Shown: positions 19,269 to 27,160 of the stretch, one piece after another
How the letters are laid out: the number at the start of each line of letters is the position of its first letter
Numbering within the stretch: the stretch's first letter is position 1
Assembly: GCA_019912965.1 (NCBI GenBank)
Contig: JAIOHM010000022.1
Coordinates: forward strand, 93,464 to 157,463
Length of the DNA stretch: 64,000 bases
Direction of reading: 5' to 3'
From: Anaerolineae bacterium
GTDB taxonomy: Bacteria; Chloroflexota; Anaerolineae; Aggregatilineales; Phototrophicaceae
Translations under genes and position numbers: made by a program
Notes under the pieces: generated by a model
Told to the model about the DNA's origin: nothing
Database searches by the model: none
What the model saw: the letters and a program-made list of their open reading frames with translations, nothing else

Positions 19269-20363
19269 CTAATTAAAACGGATGCGCGGGTCGATCAGCG
19301 CATACAGAATATCCGAAAGAATGAAACCCAGAATGGTTGCTACTGCCGATATAATCACTACTGCCATAACTACTGAATAGTCCAGATTAAGCACCGATTG
19401 AACAGCTAATCGTCCTAACCCAGGCCATGAGAATATAGTTTCAGTAATGGCAGCACCACTTAACAAACCAGTGATCGCTGGCCCCAGGAAAGTTGCCAGC
19501 GGAATAAGCGCATTTCGGGCACCATGTTTAAACCACACCTGCCGCCCTGAAAGCCCCTTAGACTTGGCAGTGCGAATATAATCCTGACCGATCACGTCGA
19601 GCATCGAAGCGCGCATATAACGCGAGTAACCTGCGATGCCACCTGTCGCCAGTACAAAAGTAGGCAGGATCAGAAATTCAAGGCGATTATAAATGGGAGG
19701 GCATTCGCCTGTCAGGCGTGTAGGACAGCGGCTTCCCATTGGCAAAAGAGGGCTTGTGGTGGGAAACATGGTTGGATTGGAATTATGCAGCCAATTGGGG
19801 AGCAAATTCCCAAATAAAAGGATTAAGATAAGACCGAGCCAGAAAACAGGCACCGCATTGAATAAAACAGCCATAACCCGCGTCATGGTATCGAACCATC
19901 CTCCGCGTCGCACTGCCGCCAGAATGCCGATTGGAACACCCAGTAACACACCAAACATCAAGGCTGCAAAGCCAAGTTCCAATGTTGCTGGAATACGTTC
20001 CGCAATGATGTCCAGAACCGGACGACGCTGGTAAAATGAAGTCCCGAAATCGCCACGGAGAATTCCATACCGCACCCGCGTCGGCCCGGATACTGCACGC
20101 TCATCCTGAACACCATCCCCGTCATCATCAACCCATTTCCATTCATCGCCAATGAGCCAACGCACATACTGAACCGGCCAGGGATCATTTACCCCCAGTG
20201 TCGCAGCAATACGTTCTTTTTGCTGAGGCGTCATTTTCGGGTCAAAAGTTAATGCGGCAACCGGCCCACCGGGCGCAGCAGTCATCAATAAATAAGACAG
20301 GATTGTAATCCCAAATAAGGTGGGAATTGCCTGAATCAGGCGTCGTAAAGTGTATTTAACCAT
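19269..20363 (-). CDS. ABC transporter permease, DppB/OppB type
   Basis: 364-residue permease with the family start YTLRRLIQAIPTLFGITILSYLLM and the EAA loop DYIRTAKSKGLSGRQVWFKHGARNALIPL. Between TM1 and TM2 the external loop is enlarged and carries the acidic stretch WVDDDGDGVQDE, which looks like an EF-hand/dockerin calcium loop, followed by DFGTSFYQRRPV. A second external insertion near residues 205-225 contains two Cys (SRCPTRLTGECPP). The dppC-like gene follows after 12 bases. The ribosome site is AAGGAA. Confidence 0.9.
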   Translation of the reverse strand: MVKYTLRRLIQAIPTLFGITILSYLLMTAAPGGPVAALTFDPKMTPQQKERIAATLGVNDPWPVQYVRWLIGDEWKWVDDDGDGVQDERAVSGPTRVRYGILRGDFGTSFYQRRPVLDIIAERIPATLELGFAALMFGVLLGVPIGILAAVRRGGWFDTMTRVMAVLFNAVPVFWLGLILILLFGNLLPNWLHNSNPTMFPTTSPLLPMGSRCPTRLTGECPPIYNRLEFLILPTFVLATGGIAGYSRYMRASMLDVIGQDYIRTAKSKGLSGRQVWFKHGARNALIPLATFLGPAITGLLSGAAITETIFSWPGLGRLAVQSVLNLDYSVVMAVVIISAVATILGFILSDILYALIDPRIRFN

Positions 20364-20406
20364 CTGATTTTCCTTCTGCCGGAGCGCATCAACTATGACA
20401 GCCTCA

Positions 20407-20432
20407 CTCCCCCAACAGTTTTATTGGGGGAG
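20407..20432 (-). terminator. Intercistronic hairpin after the substrate-binding protein
   Basis: Perfect 9-bp stem CTCCCCCAA (20407-20415) with TTGGGGGAG (20424-20432), in the gap between the substrate-binding protein and the permeases. There is no T-run on the minus strand. It is more likely a stabilising or partial-attenuation hairpin that keeps the binding-protein mRNA more abundant. Confidence 0.6.
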
Positions 20433-20488
20433 GAGAGCCTATCAGGATGATGTTACTCACCCTGATATTGCATACATTTATCGAAATA

Positions 20489-22222
20489 TTACGGAGAAGC
20501 GACAGTCCAGGTCTCGACATTCCAATACATCTGGCTTGGATACGGCGAGAAACCAGCAACTTCATTCTGAGCCGCATAAGTACCATCAATCGCGAACATC
20601 GGGACGTAGGTCACATCGTCCTGCATGATCTTCTGAATTTGATGATAGATTTCAGCACGGGCCGCCGGGTCACAACCGGGCAAAGCACGAGCCTGATCCA
20701 TGAGGGCTTCAACTTCTGGATTGTTGTAGGAGTTATTGTTGCTGCCGCTGCCCACGATGTCGCTGGTGCTGCTGAAGAGCTGGGTACCATCTGGATCATC
20801 CGGGTAACCATTACGCCAACCGAGGATGAACGCATCGAAGGTCTGGCCATCCATAATGTCCAACAGGGTGTTGAAGTCAATCGCCTGGAAGTCAACTTCC
20901 ATACCGATCTGCTTCAGGGAATCCTGAACAATGGTACCAATTGCACCACGACGAGTGTTACCTTCGTTGGTATAGAGGGTAAAACGGAAGGGTGTGCCAT
21001 CTTCGGCATACATCGCGCCACTCGCAACGCGCGGGGTCGCGGGATCATTATCGTCGTCAACCCAACCAGCTTCTTCCAGCAGAGCCACAGCAGCTTCTGT
21101 GTTGAAAGCAATTGGAGCCAGTTCAGTGTTATAGGCCCACGAAGCAGGGATGATGGTCGAGGCCATGCGGGTGCCATAACCAAAGACCGCACCTTGGATG
21201 ATCGAATCTACATCAATCGCCTGGGCAATCGCCTGACGGACGCGCACATCACCGAACAACGGGTGGTGACCCTGATCGATCGGATTGCCGCTTTCATCGT
21301 AAGCATTCTGCGGGTTGCTGGGGTCAGCATAGTTCAGCGACAGATAGTCCCAGGCATTGCCAGGGTAGGAGTACGCCTGAACGTCACCTGCATCAGCCGC
21401 AGCGAACAGATCGGAACGACGGTTGACCGCCGGATTGTCGATCACATTGGTTTCACCAGCGAGGAACTGCTCGAACAGAACGGTCTGATCGGGCACAACC
21501 TTGTAGACGTAGCCTGTGGGCAAAACTTCACCATTGATCGCGCCACCAAAGTTCTGGTTGGCAACCAGGCTGACCTGTTCGCCCGCGCTGAACTGACCGA
21601 AGCTGAAGACACCGCCAGCAACCGTTGGGTTCAGGTTGAATTCGGCTGCATTCAGTTCATTGAAGTCGGCAGGCAGAACATGCGAAGGTACAGGCTGAAG
21701 CACACCAGCATTGTTCAACGCCGTGCAGTCCGCAGTCCCAAACTTCACGACCACGGTGGTTGCATCTGGAGCTTCCACACTTTCGATCACGTCCAGCAGA
21801 TAAACGGAGGGGGTATCAACCACACCACTGGTAACAGCATTCCAATAGTACAGAATGTCTGCCGAGGTAATCGGCGTACCATCCGACCAAGTCCAGTCGT
21901 CACGCAGCGTGAAGGTGTAGGTTAGACCATCTTCCGAGATCGTCCAATCCGTTGCCAAAGCAGCCGAATCTTCACCCTTGCGGAACAACGCGGTAGCCGG
22001 GTCTACACCCAGAAACGCGGGGAACAAGAACTGCGTAATACGAGTTGAGCTGGTATCGCTGGCGAGAATGGGGTTGAAGGTTGCTGGATCGCCACCGAAG
22101 TTACCTTCGATGATGATGCCGCCCTCGCCGGGGACAACATCTTGCGCCACAGCCGGAACAAGCAATGCTGCTACCAGCACCACTGCCGCGCCGAGGACGA
22201 GAAAACGAATCAAATTCTTCAT
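20489..22222 (-). CDS. Peptide-type ABC transporter substrate-binding protein
   Basis: 577-residue SBP_bac_5 family protein. The signal peptide (MKNLIRFLVLGAAVVLVAALLVPAVAQ, cleavage about residue 26) lacks a lipobox Cys, so it is free or anchored in another way. Family landmarks are FNPILASDTSSTRIT, DDWTWSDGTPITSADILYYWNA, HPLFGDVRVRQAIAQAID and AEIYHQIQKIMQDDVTYVP. The ligand is probably a peptide or similar; it cannot be read from sequence. RBS AAGGAG. It heads the importer operon, preceded by a structured leader. Confidence 0.9.
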   Translation of the reverse strand: MKNLIRFLVLGAAVVLVAALLVPAVAQDVVPGEGGIIIEGNFGGDPATFNPILASDTSSTRITQFLFPAFLGVDPATALFRKGEDSAALATDWTISEDGLTYTFTLRDDWTWSDGTPITSADILYYWNAVTSGVVDTPSVYLLDVIESVEAPDATTVVVKFGTADCTALNNAGVLQPVPSHVLPADFNELNAAEFNLNPTVAGGVFSFGQFSAGEQVSLVANQNFGGAINGEVLPTGYVYKVVPDQTVLFEQFLAGETNVIDNPAVNRRSDLFAAADAGDVQAYSYPGNAWDYLSLNYADPSNPQNAYDESGNPIDQGHHPLFGDVRVRQAIAQAIDVDSIIQGAVFGYGTRMASTIIPASWAYNTELAPIAFNTEAAVALLEEAGWVDDDNDPATPRVASGAMYAEDGTPFRFTLYTNEGNTRRGAIGTIVQDSLKQIGMEVDFQAIDFNTLLDIMDGQTFDAFILGWRNGYPDDPDGTQLFSSTSDIVGSGSNNNSYNNPEVEALMDQARALPGCDPAARAEIYHQIQKIMQDDVTYVPMFAIDGTYAAQNEVAGFSPYPSQMYWNVETWTVASP

Positions 22223-22255
22223 GCTTTACTCCTTACTAATAACGAAAACTAACTA

Positions 22256-22354
22256 GACTCCCCAAAACACACTTTGGCGGAGAGTCCATATGAACCTTTG
22301 CGTTCGTATGGACGTTCGCTATATCACATACTTCGTATTGACGCGAAAGGTTCA
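22256..22354 (-). promoter_or_regulatory. Structured leader with overlapping inverted repeats
   Basis: A 12-bp stem (22284-22295 with 22302-22313, one G-T pair) has loop 22296-22301. Its arm and loop 22291-22303 are also complementary, with one inserted base, to 22341-22354, so two exclusive pairings exist. A further hairpin (22256-22261 with 22281-22286) overlaps the first. It lies 34-132 bases before the binding-protein start. Confidence 0.45.
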
Positions 22355-22408
22355 AAACACATGGTAAAGATACCACGAGGCAAGTTTAGCAGGTCGTTGC
22401 AAAATAGC

Positions 22409-22454
22409 AAAAAAAACGCCTCTTATTTTGGACATATTGCCAGAAATAAGAGGC
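22409..22454 (-). terminator. Terminator of tRNA-Pro
   Basis: An 11-bp perfect stem (22418-22428 with 22444-22454), followed on the minus strand by eight T (22416-22409). Confidence 0.85.
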
Positions 22455-22482
22455 TTTGGTTTTTGTAGATTCTGCCTGATTG

Positions 22483-22556
22483 TCGGGGCGGCGGGACTCG
22501 AACCCACGACCTCTTGCACCCCATGCAAGCGCGCTACCAGGCTGCGCCACGCCCCG
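22483..22556 (-). tRNA. tRNA-Pro (GGG anticodon)
   Basis: 74-base cloverleaf on the minus strand. The acceptor stem CGGGGCG pairs with CGCCCCG, the anticodon stem CTTGC/GCAAG encloses ATGGGGT (anticodon 22520-22522), and the T arm is GTGGG-TTCGAGT-CCCGC. C1-G72 and discriminator A fit proline. The terminal CCA is not encoded. Confidence 0.95.
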
Positions 22557-22569
22557 CAATATCAAACCA

Positions 22570-22598
22570 AGTATATATGACCACCCAACGGGTCGCAA
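22570..22598 (-). promoter_or_regulatory. Promoter of tRNA-Pro
   Basis: -35 TTGCGA (22598-22593) and -10 TATACT (22575-22570) with a 17-base spacer, ending 14 bases before the tRNA. Confidence 0.6.
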
Positions 22599-22646
22599 GG
22601 CCAAAATCGAATTTGTCAACATATTGTTGTGACACCGCCTCGATAG

Positions 22647-22676
22647 TTGCACCCTGCTGCACGATACTACTATACT
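22647..22676 (+). promoter_or_regulatory. Promoter of selD
   Basis: -35 TTGCAC (22647-22652) and -10 TATACT (22671-22676) with an 18-base spacer, 41 bases before the selD ATG. Confidence 0.55.
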
Positions 22677-22717
22677 GAGAGATAGAGTTTATACATCTCA
22701 AAGGATTCCAAATAATT

Positions 22718-23767
22718 ATGAAACCCATTAAACTGACTTCACTGGCAGCCTGCGCAGGTTGAGCAGCCAAACTCGGTCCTGGTGACCTGGCGCAAGTTTT
22801 GCGTCCGCTGAACGGGTTATTTCCGCCAACTGCATACCCTGCCCTGCTCGTTGGTCTGAATGCGCCCGATGATGCGGCGGTTTATCATCTGGATTCTGAG
22901 CGGGCAATTATTTCGACGATGGATTTTTTTCCACCAGTTGTAGATGACCCCTATGCATTTGGGGCAATCGCGGCTGCTAATGCTTTGAGCGATGTGTATG
23001 CAATGGGCGGCGAACCATTGATGGCAATTAATTTGGTCGCATTTCCAGACGGGCTCGGTATGGAAATATTGACTGAAATCCTGCGGGGTGGTGCTGAAAA
23101 GGTGAAGGAAGCCGGAATTGCAATTGCAGGTGGCCATACGGTGACGGATAAAGAACCCAAATATGGACTTGCTGTGACTGGGCTTGTACATCCTGACCAC
23201 ATCATTACTAAAGGTGGGGCACATTCAGGAGATAAGCTCATTCTAACAAAAGCTCTCGGCACAGGGGTGATTACCACGGCCCTCAAACGCGATCAAGCAC
23301 ATCCTGACCATGTTGAAACCGCTGTTGCCAGTATGAGCCGGCTGAACCGCGATGCGTCGCGTATTGCCCGACAATTTACAGTCCACGCCATGACCGATAT
23401 AACAGGTTACAGCCTGCTCGGTCATGGGCACGAGATGGCACATCTGAGCAATACAGATTTTGAAATCAAATTTGACGCACTGAATTGGTTGCCTGGCGCG
23501 ACAATTTATGGCCAACAAGATATTTTTCCCGGTGGAATGTGGCGTAACCAGGAATATTTTAACCAGTGGGTACAATTTGAGGGAATTTTTACCGAGGCAC
23601 AGCAGGGGTTGCTCTACGACCCACAAACGTCAGGGGGGCTTTTGATAGCTGTCGCACCTGAAGACGCCGATCAATTGCTGGCAAAACTCCATAATGCGGG
23701 TGAAACGGCAGCAGTTATCGGTCAGGTAAAATCTGGAAATGGCTTCTTGCAAGTGGCAAACAATTAA
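22718..23767 (+). CDS. selD: Selenophosphate synthase, itself a selenoprotein (UGA-Sec at codon 15)
   Basis: SelD makes selenophosphate from selenide and ATP, the selenium donor for selenocysteine and selenouridine. The frame opens with the ATG at 22718, 8 bases after AAGGATT, and runs through TGA at 22760-22762: LAACAG-U-AAKLGPGDLAQVL. Sec15 takes the place of catalytic Cys17 of E. coli SelD, and Lys18 that of Lys20. Downstream features are typical: NAPDDAAVYHL, STMDFFPPVVDDPYAFG, GGHTVTDKEPKYGLAVTG, TDITGYSLLGH and DPQTSGGLL. Read from the TTG at 22799, the protein would lack its catalytic N-terminus. Full length is 349 residues. No selA, selB or selC is in the window. Confidence 0.9.
22763..22791 (+). 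promoter_or_regulatory. Candidate bacterial SECIS hairpin
   Basis: Directly after the UGA, GCCA (22766-22769) pairs with TGGC (22788-22791), and GGTC (22775-22778) pairs with GACC (22784-22787). A 5-base bulge separates the two stems, and the apical loop is CTGGT, starting 16 bases after the UGA. Distance and a G-containing loop fit the SelB-binding SECIS model. Confidence 0.5.
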
Positions 23768-23804
23768 ATTATGTTGAGTAAGAGTAAGAGAAGAGGAAAC
23801 GGAT

Positions 23805-24236
23805 ATGCCTAACGAACCCAAGAACGCTTATGGCTACTCCACCAACTTATTCGTCAGCCGTAAAGCCAGTGGCGACTCTATTGTCATGGGCGGTACAGCC
23901 GAAGATTCAGCACGTTGGACGCGCGTCCTTTCGCAGCGTGCAGCTCAAATGCTTTGGTTTCACCTAACACGCTTCCTCTTTCCAGAAAAATCCGATATGG
24001 TAACTGCTCTCGTTACCACTGCCCCCCTACGCGCACTGGATATGCCGACTATAACTACCCATATGACCGTCGATAAGCTCGAAGATGGCGGCTTTGAAGT
24101 GACCGGATGGGTAGGTGAATACAACTGGCTGGTGCGCCTCCGTGACCATGAAGCCCTCCAATTTTGGACGGCATTGGATATCGCCCTTTATCCCGTCGGC
24201 TGGCAAGGGCAAAGTACACCTAACAAATCATCCTAA
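23805..24236 (+). CDS. Conserved-looking hypothetical protein
   Basis: 143 residues, no signal peptide or membrane helix. The N-terminal half is helical (ARWTRVLSQRAAQMLWFHLTRFLFPEK). The second half reads as a small beta sheet (TTHMTVDKLEDGGFEVTGWVGEYNWLVRLRD) ending in a helix (ALQFWTALDIALYP). Notably rich in Trp. I do not recognise the family. AGAGGAAAC precedes the ATG. It lies 37 bases after selD and ahead of a terminator, so it is probably read with selD, but no selenium role is evident. Confidence 0.6.
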   Translation: MPNEPKNAYGYSTNLFVSRKASGDSIVMGGTAEDSARWTRVLSQRAAQMLWFHLTRFLFPEKSDMVTALVTTAPLRALDMPTITTHMTVDKLEDGGFEVTGWVGEYNWLVRLRDHEALQFWTALDIALYPVGWQGQSTPNKSS

Positions 24237-24263
24237 ATCGCCCATTACCTTTTATGGAATCCA

Positions 24264-24291
24264 AAGGACTGCCTTCTCGCAGTCCTTTTTG
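24264..24291 (+). terminator. Terminator of the selD unit
   Basis: A 9-bp stem AAGGACTGC (24264-24272) with GCAGTCCTT (24279-24287), then T-rich sequence. Confidence 0.85.
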
Positions 24292-24369
24292 CTTAGAATT
24301 GCAAAGTGTACTAGTATGCAAAGTGTTTACTGACAGTTGGTTTTGCGCTAAAAATCGGGAGGTTTATGT

Positions 24370-26496
24370 ATGAGCACATTTCCATCACCAGTCCCCAAAC
24401 CGACCTCCGCCGGGCAAGGGCAGTTGGCACTTGCCCGCACCCAGGCTCCTTATATCAATCTCCGTAATGGCCCGGGAACAAACTATCGCGATATTGGCGA
24501 CATTCGTAATAACACTATGCTAGTTCATTATGCCGCCTCACGCACACGTGAAGGTTGGGTTTGGATTGAACAAGGCACAGTCGGAGGCTGGGTTTCCAGC
24601 GGAGTAATCGGCTTTGAAAATATTGCTGGCCCCGCCCCCGTCCCACCTCAACAAGCCACCCCTTATGATGGCAAAATCGCCGTCTGGCACTGGAAAGGCG
24701 ATGTACTTCCCGAAAACACCATTGAAGATGTGGTACGGAATATTAAAACTGTTGCCCCTAATGTTTCACAGATGTGGATAAAAATCTGTGATGCAACTGG
24801 CACCAATGGCGCACAATGGCAGGGATTTTGGGATACAAAACGTGCACTTGCAATTGATGGCCCGCAAAGCATCGACCGTTGGGTACAGGTACTCAGTCGA
24901 TATGGTATGGAGTTTCATGCTTGGGCAGTGCCCAAAGGAACCCATGTCGAAGCCGAAACCAATATTATGATTCAGGCGTGTACCCGTCCGGGCGTCAAAT
25001 CACTCATCTTGGATGTTGAACCATATGATGGTTTCTGGCAAGGAGGACGCGACGGTGTTCGGCCTTACATGACCCGCTTGCGGCGCGCCCTTCCCGGTTC
25101 ATTTCACATTGGTATGTCAGTTGACCCGCGAAAACACCACTTCGCTTCCATCTTTCCCCAAGAATGGTTTCCCTTTGTCAACAGCATTCACCCACAGGAT
25201 TATTGGGCAACCTTCCGACGACCGCCAGAAGAAGTGCTTCAGGAAACTTACGAAGTCTGGGGTAGTTATGGGCGACCGATTATCCCTGTCTTAGATGGTG
25301 ATGCTCAACCGACAGATATGAGTACGGCTGTTACCCTTGCAACCCAACGACATCGGGCAGCAGGGTTGAGTTGGTGGCGTCTTGGAACATTTAGCCCTGC
25401 TGGTTGGAAAGTTATCAATACACCCATCAGTGTCGGCAACCCCACCCCTGTGCCCGGCCCTGAACCAACTGATAACACAGGTCAGGAAATTATCATAAGG
25501 CCTTCGGATGCAGGCTTTGCAAATGGAACATACACTGGAAAACCAGAACTTCAGGAATTTCAGGGGACTTGGGGGTGGAAAGTCTTCTACAAAAATACCG
25601 AGCCACAAACCAGCAAAGTCTGGGCACGCTGGTCACCCGGCATTACCATATCAGGCCGCTACGAAATCGCTGCCTTTGTGTCAGCTCGCCACTCCACCAC
25701 AACCAATGCCCGATTCAAAATTGCGAATGTTAAAGGCAGTACAGGCGAAATTCTGGTCAATGTTGACCAATCACGACAGGGCAATCAATGGGTCACGCTT
25801 GGCGTTTTCGAGCTTGATCGTGCTACTAACGGCGCGGGAACAGTGCTACTGAATGATTTAACAGGTGAGACTGGGAAAGAAATTGCTTTTGACGCGCTCC
25901 GCTGGCGACAGATCACAACTCCATCCACGCCCGGCGGCGGACTGCCACCCGGAACCAATCTGGCTGATGGCTATGATTCACCAGTTGGTACTGATACTGA
26001 ACGACGCGGGACACAAGTTTGGCCGAGCCAGTGGATTGATGCCAGCCCCTTCGCACAAGTTTACTTCGTTGGCACACCCAGCGAGGCTTATCATACAGGG
26101 GCAGATTTGAACCTCCCGCGCGACGCCGACGCCCATAGCCCGGTCTATTCCTGCGCTAACGGCGTCATTACCTTCGCCAGTCGTCTGCCCACGTGGGGAA
26201 ATGTCATTATCATCAAGCATGATCCATTAGCAAGCAATGGCAAAGTCCTCTACAGTCGCTATGGGCATGTTGAAAACCTGGTGGTCAAAGTAGGAGAGCG
26301 TGTCAAACGTGGACAGCAAATCGCTAAGGTAGGAAACGCCTTTGGTCGCTTTGCCTACCATCTGCATTTCGACCTCAGCCCCACTACTATTCTGGAAAAT
26401 CATCCTGAACATTGGCCTGCCAAAAACTTGAAGAACCTGCTGGCGAACTATATTGATCCCCGCAAGTTCATTCAGGAAAATCGCCCCAAAGCCTAA
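24370..26496 (+). CDS. Multidomain wall-active protein: SH3b, TIM-barrel-like, beta-sandwich and M23 peptidase domains
   Basis: 708 residues. An SH3b-like domain (about 15-80; YINLRNGPGTNYRDIG) is followed by a TIM-barrel-like domain (about 95-355; LILDVEPYDGFW, YWATF, IIPVLDGDAQP) resembling glycoside-hydrolase barrels of unknown activity. A golvesin/xanthan-lyase-like beta sandwich follows (about 375-520; GTWGWKVFY, FDALRWR). The C-terminal M23 (LytM) metallopeptidase domain is at about 530-690, with Zn ligands in YHTGADLNLP and HLHFDL. Such proteins cut peptidoglycan. Oddly, the N-terminus (MSTFPSPVPKPTSAGQG) has no signal peptide, and no in-frame upstream start that adds one is seen. Confidence 0.8.
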   Translation: MSTFPSPVPKPTSAGQGQLALARTQAPYINLRNGPGTNYRDIGDIRNNTMLVHYAASRTREGWVWIEQGTVGGWVSSGVIGFENIAGPAPVPPQQATPYDGKIAVWHWKGDVLPENTIEDVVRNIKTVAPNVSQMWIKICDATGTNGAQWQGFWDTKRALAIDGPQSIDRWVQVLSRYGMEFHAWAVPKGTHVEAETNIMIQACTRPGVKSLILDVEPYDGFWQGGRDGVRPYMTRLRRALPGSFHIGMSVDPRKHHFASIFPQEWFPFVNSIHPQDYWATFRRPPEEVLQETYEVWGSYGRPIIPVLDGDAQPTDMSTAVTLATQRHRAAGLSWWRLGTFSPAGWKVINTPISVGNPTPVPGPEPTDNTGQEIIIRPSDAGFANGTYTGKPELQEFQGTWGWKVFYKNTEPQTSKVWARWSPGITISGRYEIAAFVSARHSTTTNARFKIANVKGSTGEILVNVDQSRQGNQWVTLGVFELDRATNGAGTVLLNDLTGETGKEIAFDALRWRQITTPSTPGGGLPPGTNLADGYDSPVGTDTERRGTQVWPSQWIDASPFAQVYFVGTPSEAYHTGADLNLPRDADAHSPVYSCANGVITFASRLPTWGNVIIIKHDPLASNGKVLYSRYGHVENLVVKVGERVKRGQQIAKVGNAFGRFAYHLHFDLSPTTILENHPEHWPAKNLKNLLANYIDPRKFIQENRPKA

Positions 26497-26502
26497 CCAC
26501 AA

Positions 26503-26534
26503 AAAGGGGAGAACGCTCATGCATTCTCCCCTTT
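26503..26534. terminator. Bidirectional terminator
   Basis: An 11-bp stem AAAGGGGAGAA (26503-26513) with its complement at 26524-26534. It is flanked by A on the left and T-rich sequence on the right, so it can serve both the wall hydrolase and the convergent sufT-like gene. Confidence 0.75.
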
Positions 26535-26563
26535 CAGTTTATTACATTCAACTTTGAACTGTT

Positions 26564-26872
26564 TTAGAACAGTCCCCAATCATCTGCCGCCCCTTCTTCC
26601 ATCATGCTGGGATCCCACATCTCCAACCCCATCTCAATCGTTGCCGGACGCCGCAGATAATTCTGAGCACTGCGCCGGGTCTGCTCCAGTAGTTGCGGCG
26701 CATATGGACAGAACGGAGTCGTCATAATCATGGTCATGTGTGCCCGGTCTTCATGAATTTCAATGTTGCGAATCAGACCAAGCTCAATAATATTCATCCC
26801 GATTTCGGGATCAACTACTTCGCGCAAAGCCTCGCGCAATCCTTCTTCTGTTACCTGAGTTTGTTCTGTCAT
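26564..26872 (-). CDS. sufT: MIP18/SufT-type Fe-S maturation factor
   Basis: 102 residues of the MIP18 (DUF59) family. The N-terminus LREALREVVDPEIGMNIIELGLIRNIEI and the motif TTPFCPYAPQLLEQTR are diagnostic, with the conserved DPE and a single Cys in TTPFCP. A short acidic tail with Trp (DDWGLF) ends the protein. Relatives (SufT, PaaD, the N-terminus of Mrp) assist Fe-S cluster delivery. It is divergent from the sufCBD operon across a 288-base regulatory gap, which supports that role. The symbol is by family and context only. Confidence 0.82.
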   Translation of the reverse strand: MTEQTQVTEEGLREALREVVDPEIGMNIIELGLIRNIEIHEDRAHMTMIMTTPFCPYAPQLLEQTRRSAQNYLRRPATIEMGLEMWDPSMMEEGAADDWGLF

Positions 26873-26909
26873 GGTTATTTCTTCTCATCTTGCAAACGAA
26901 TGTGATTGT

Positions 26910-26939
26910 AGCGTAACACAACGCTGTGTACCCTGTCAA
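26910..26939 (-). promoter_or_regulatory. Promoter of the sufT-like gene
   Basis: -35 TTGACA (26939-26934) and -10 TACGCT (26915-26910) with an 18-base spacer, 38 bases before the ATG. Confidence 0.6.
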
Positions 26940-27034
26940 TTTTGACGATGCGGATGATAAATATTCTACGCGTTACATAGGCTTAACTCACGTTAAATTT
27001 ATATTTCGCAATCAGAACATAATGAATAGCTGAG

Positions 27035-27062
27035 AATATTTATGATGTTAATCATAAATATT
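27035..27062. promoter_or_regulatory. Perfect inverted repeat upstream of suf, candidate operator
   Basis: AATATTTATGAT (27035-27046), a 4-base spacer, and its exact reverse complement (27051-27062). The right half ends inside the -35 box of the suf promoter. No Rrf2 or SufR-type regulator gene is nearby. Confidence 0.55.
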
Positions 27063-27089
27063 GACTCGGTCTCCTCGGACTGCTATACT
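27061..27089 (+). promoter_or_regulatory. Promoter of sufCBD
   Basis: -35 TTGACT (27061-27066), a 17-base spacer and -10 TATACT (27084-27089) preceded by TGC (extended -10). About 70 bases of leader follow before sufC. The 26873-27160 gap holds this promoter, the sufT promoter and the inverted repeat, and otherwise shows nothing. Confidence 0.75.
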
Positions 27090-27160
27090 GAGGGGGATTT
27101 TAAACCTTTGGGTACACAGAAAATTTAACCAGCATAAAACCTCAGGAGGAAACCGCTGGA

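Noticed and set aside
20447..21925. A 492-codon open frame antisense to the substrate-binding protein
   Set aside because: Its translation has no recognisable domain and is fully covered by a clear SBP_bac_5 gene on the other strand; the frame is a by-product of that gene's codon use.
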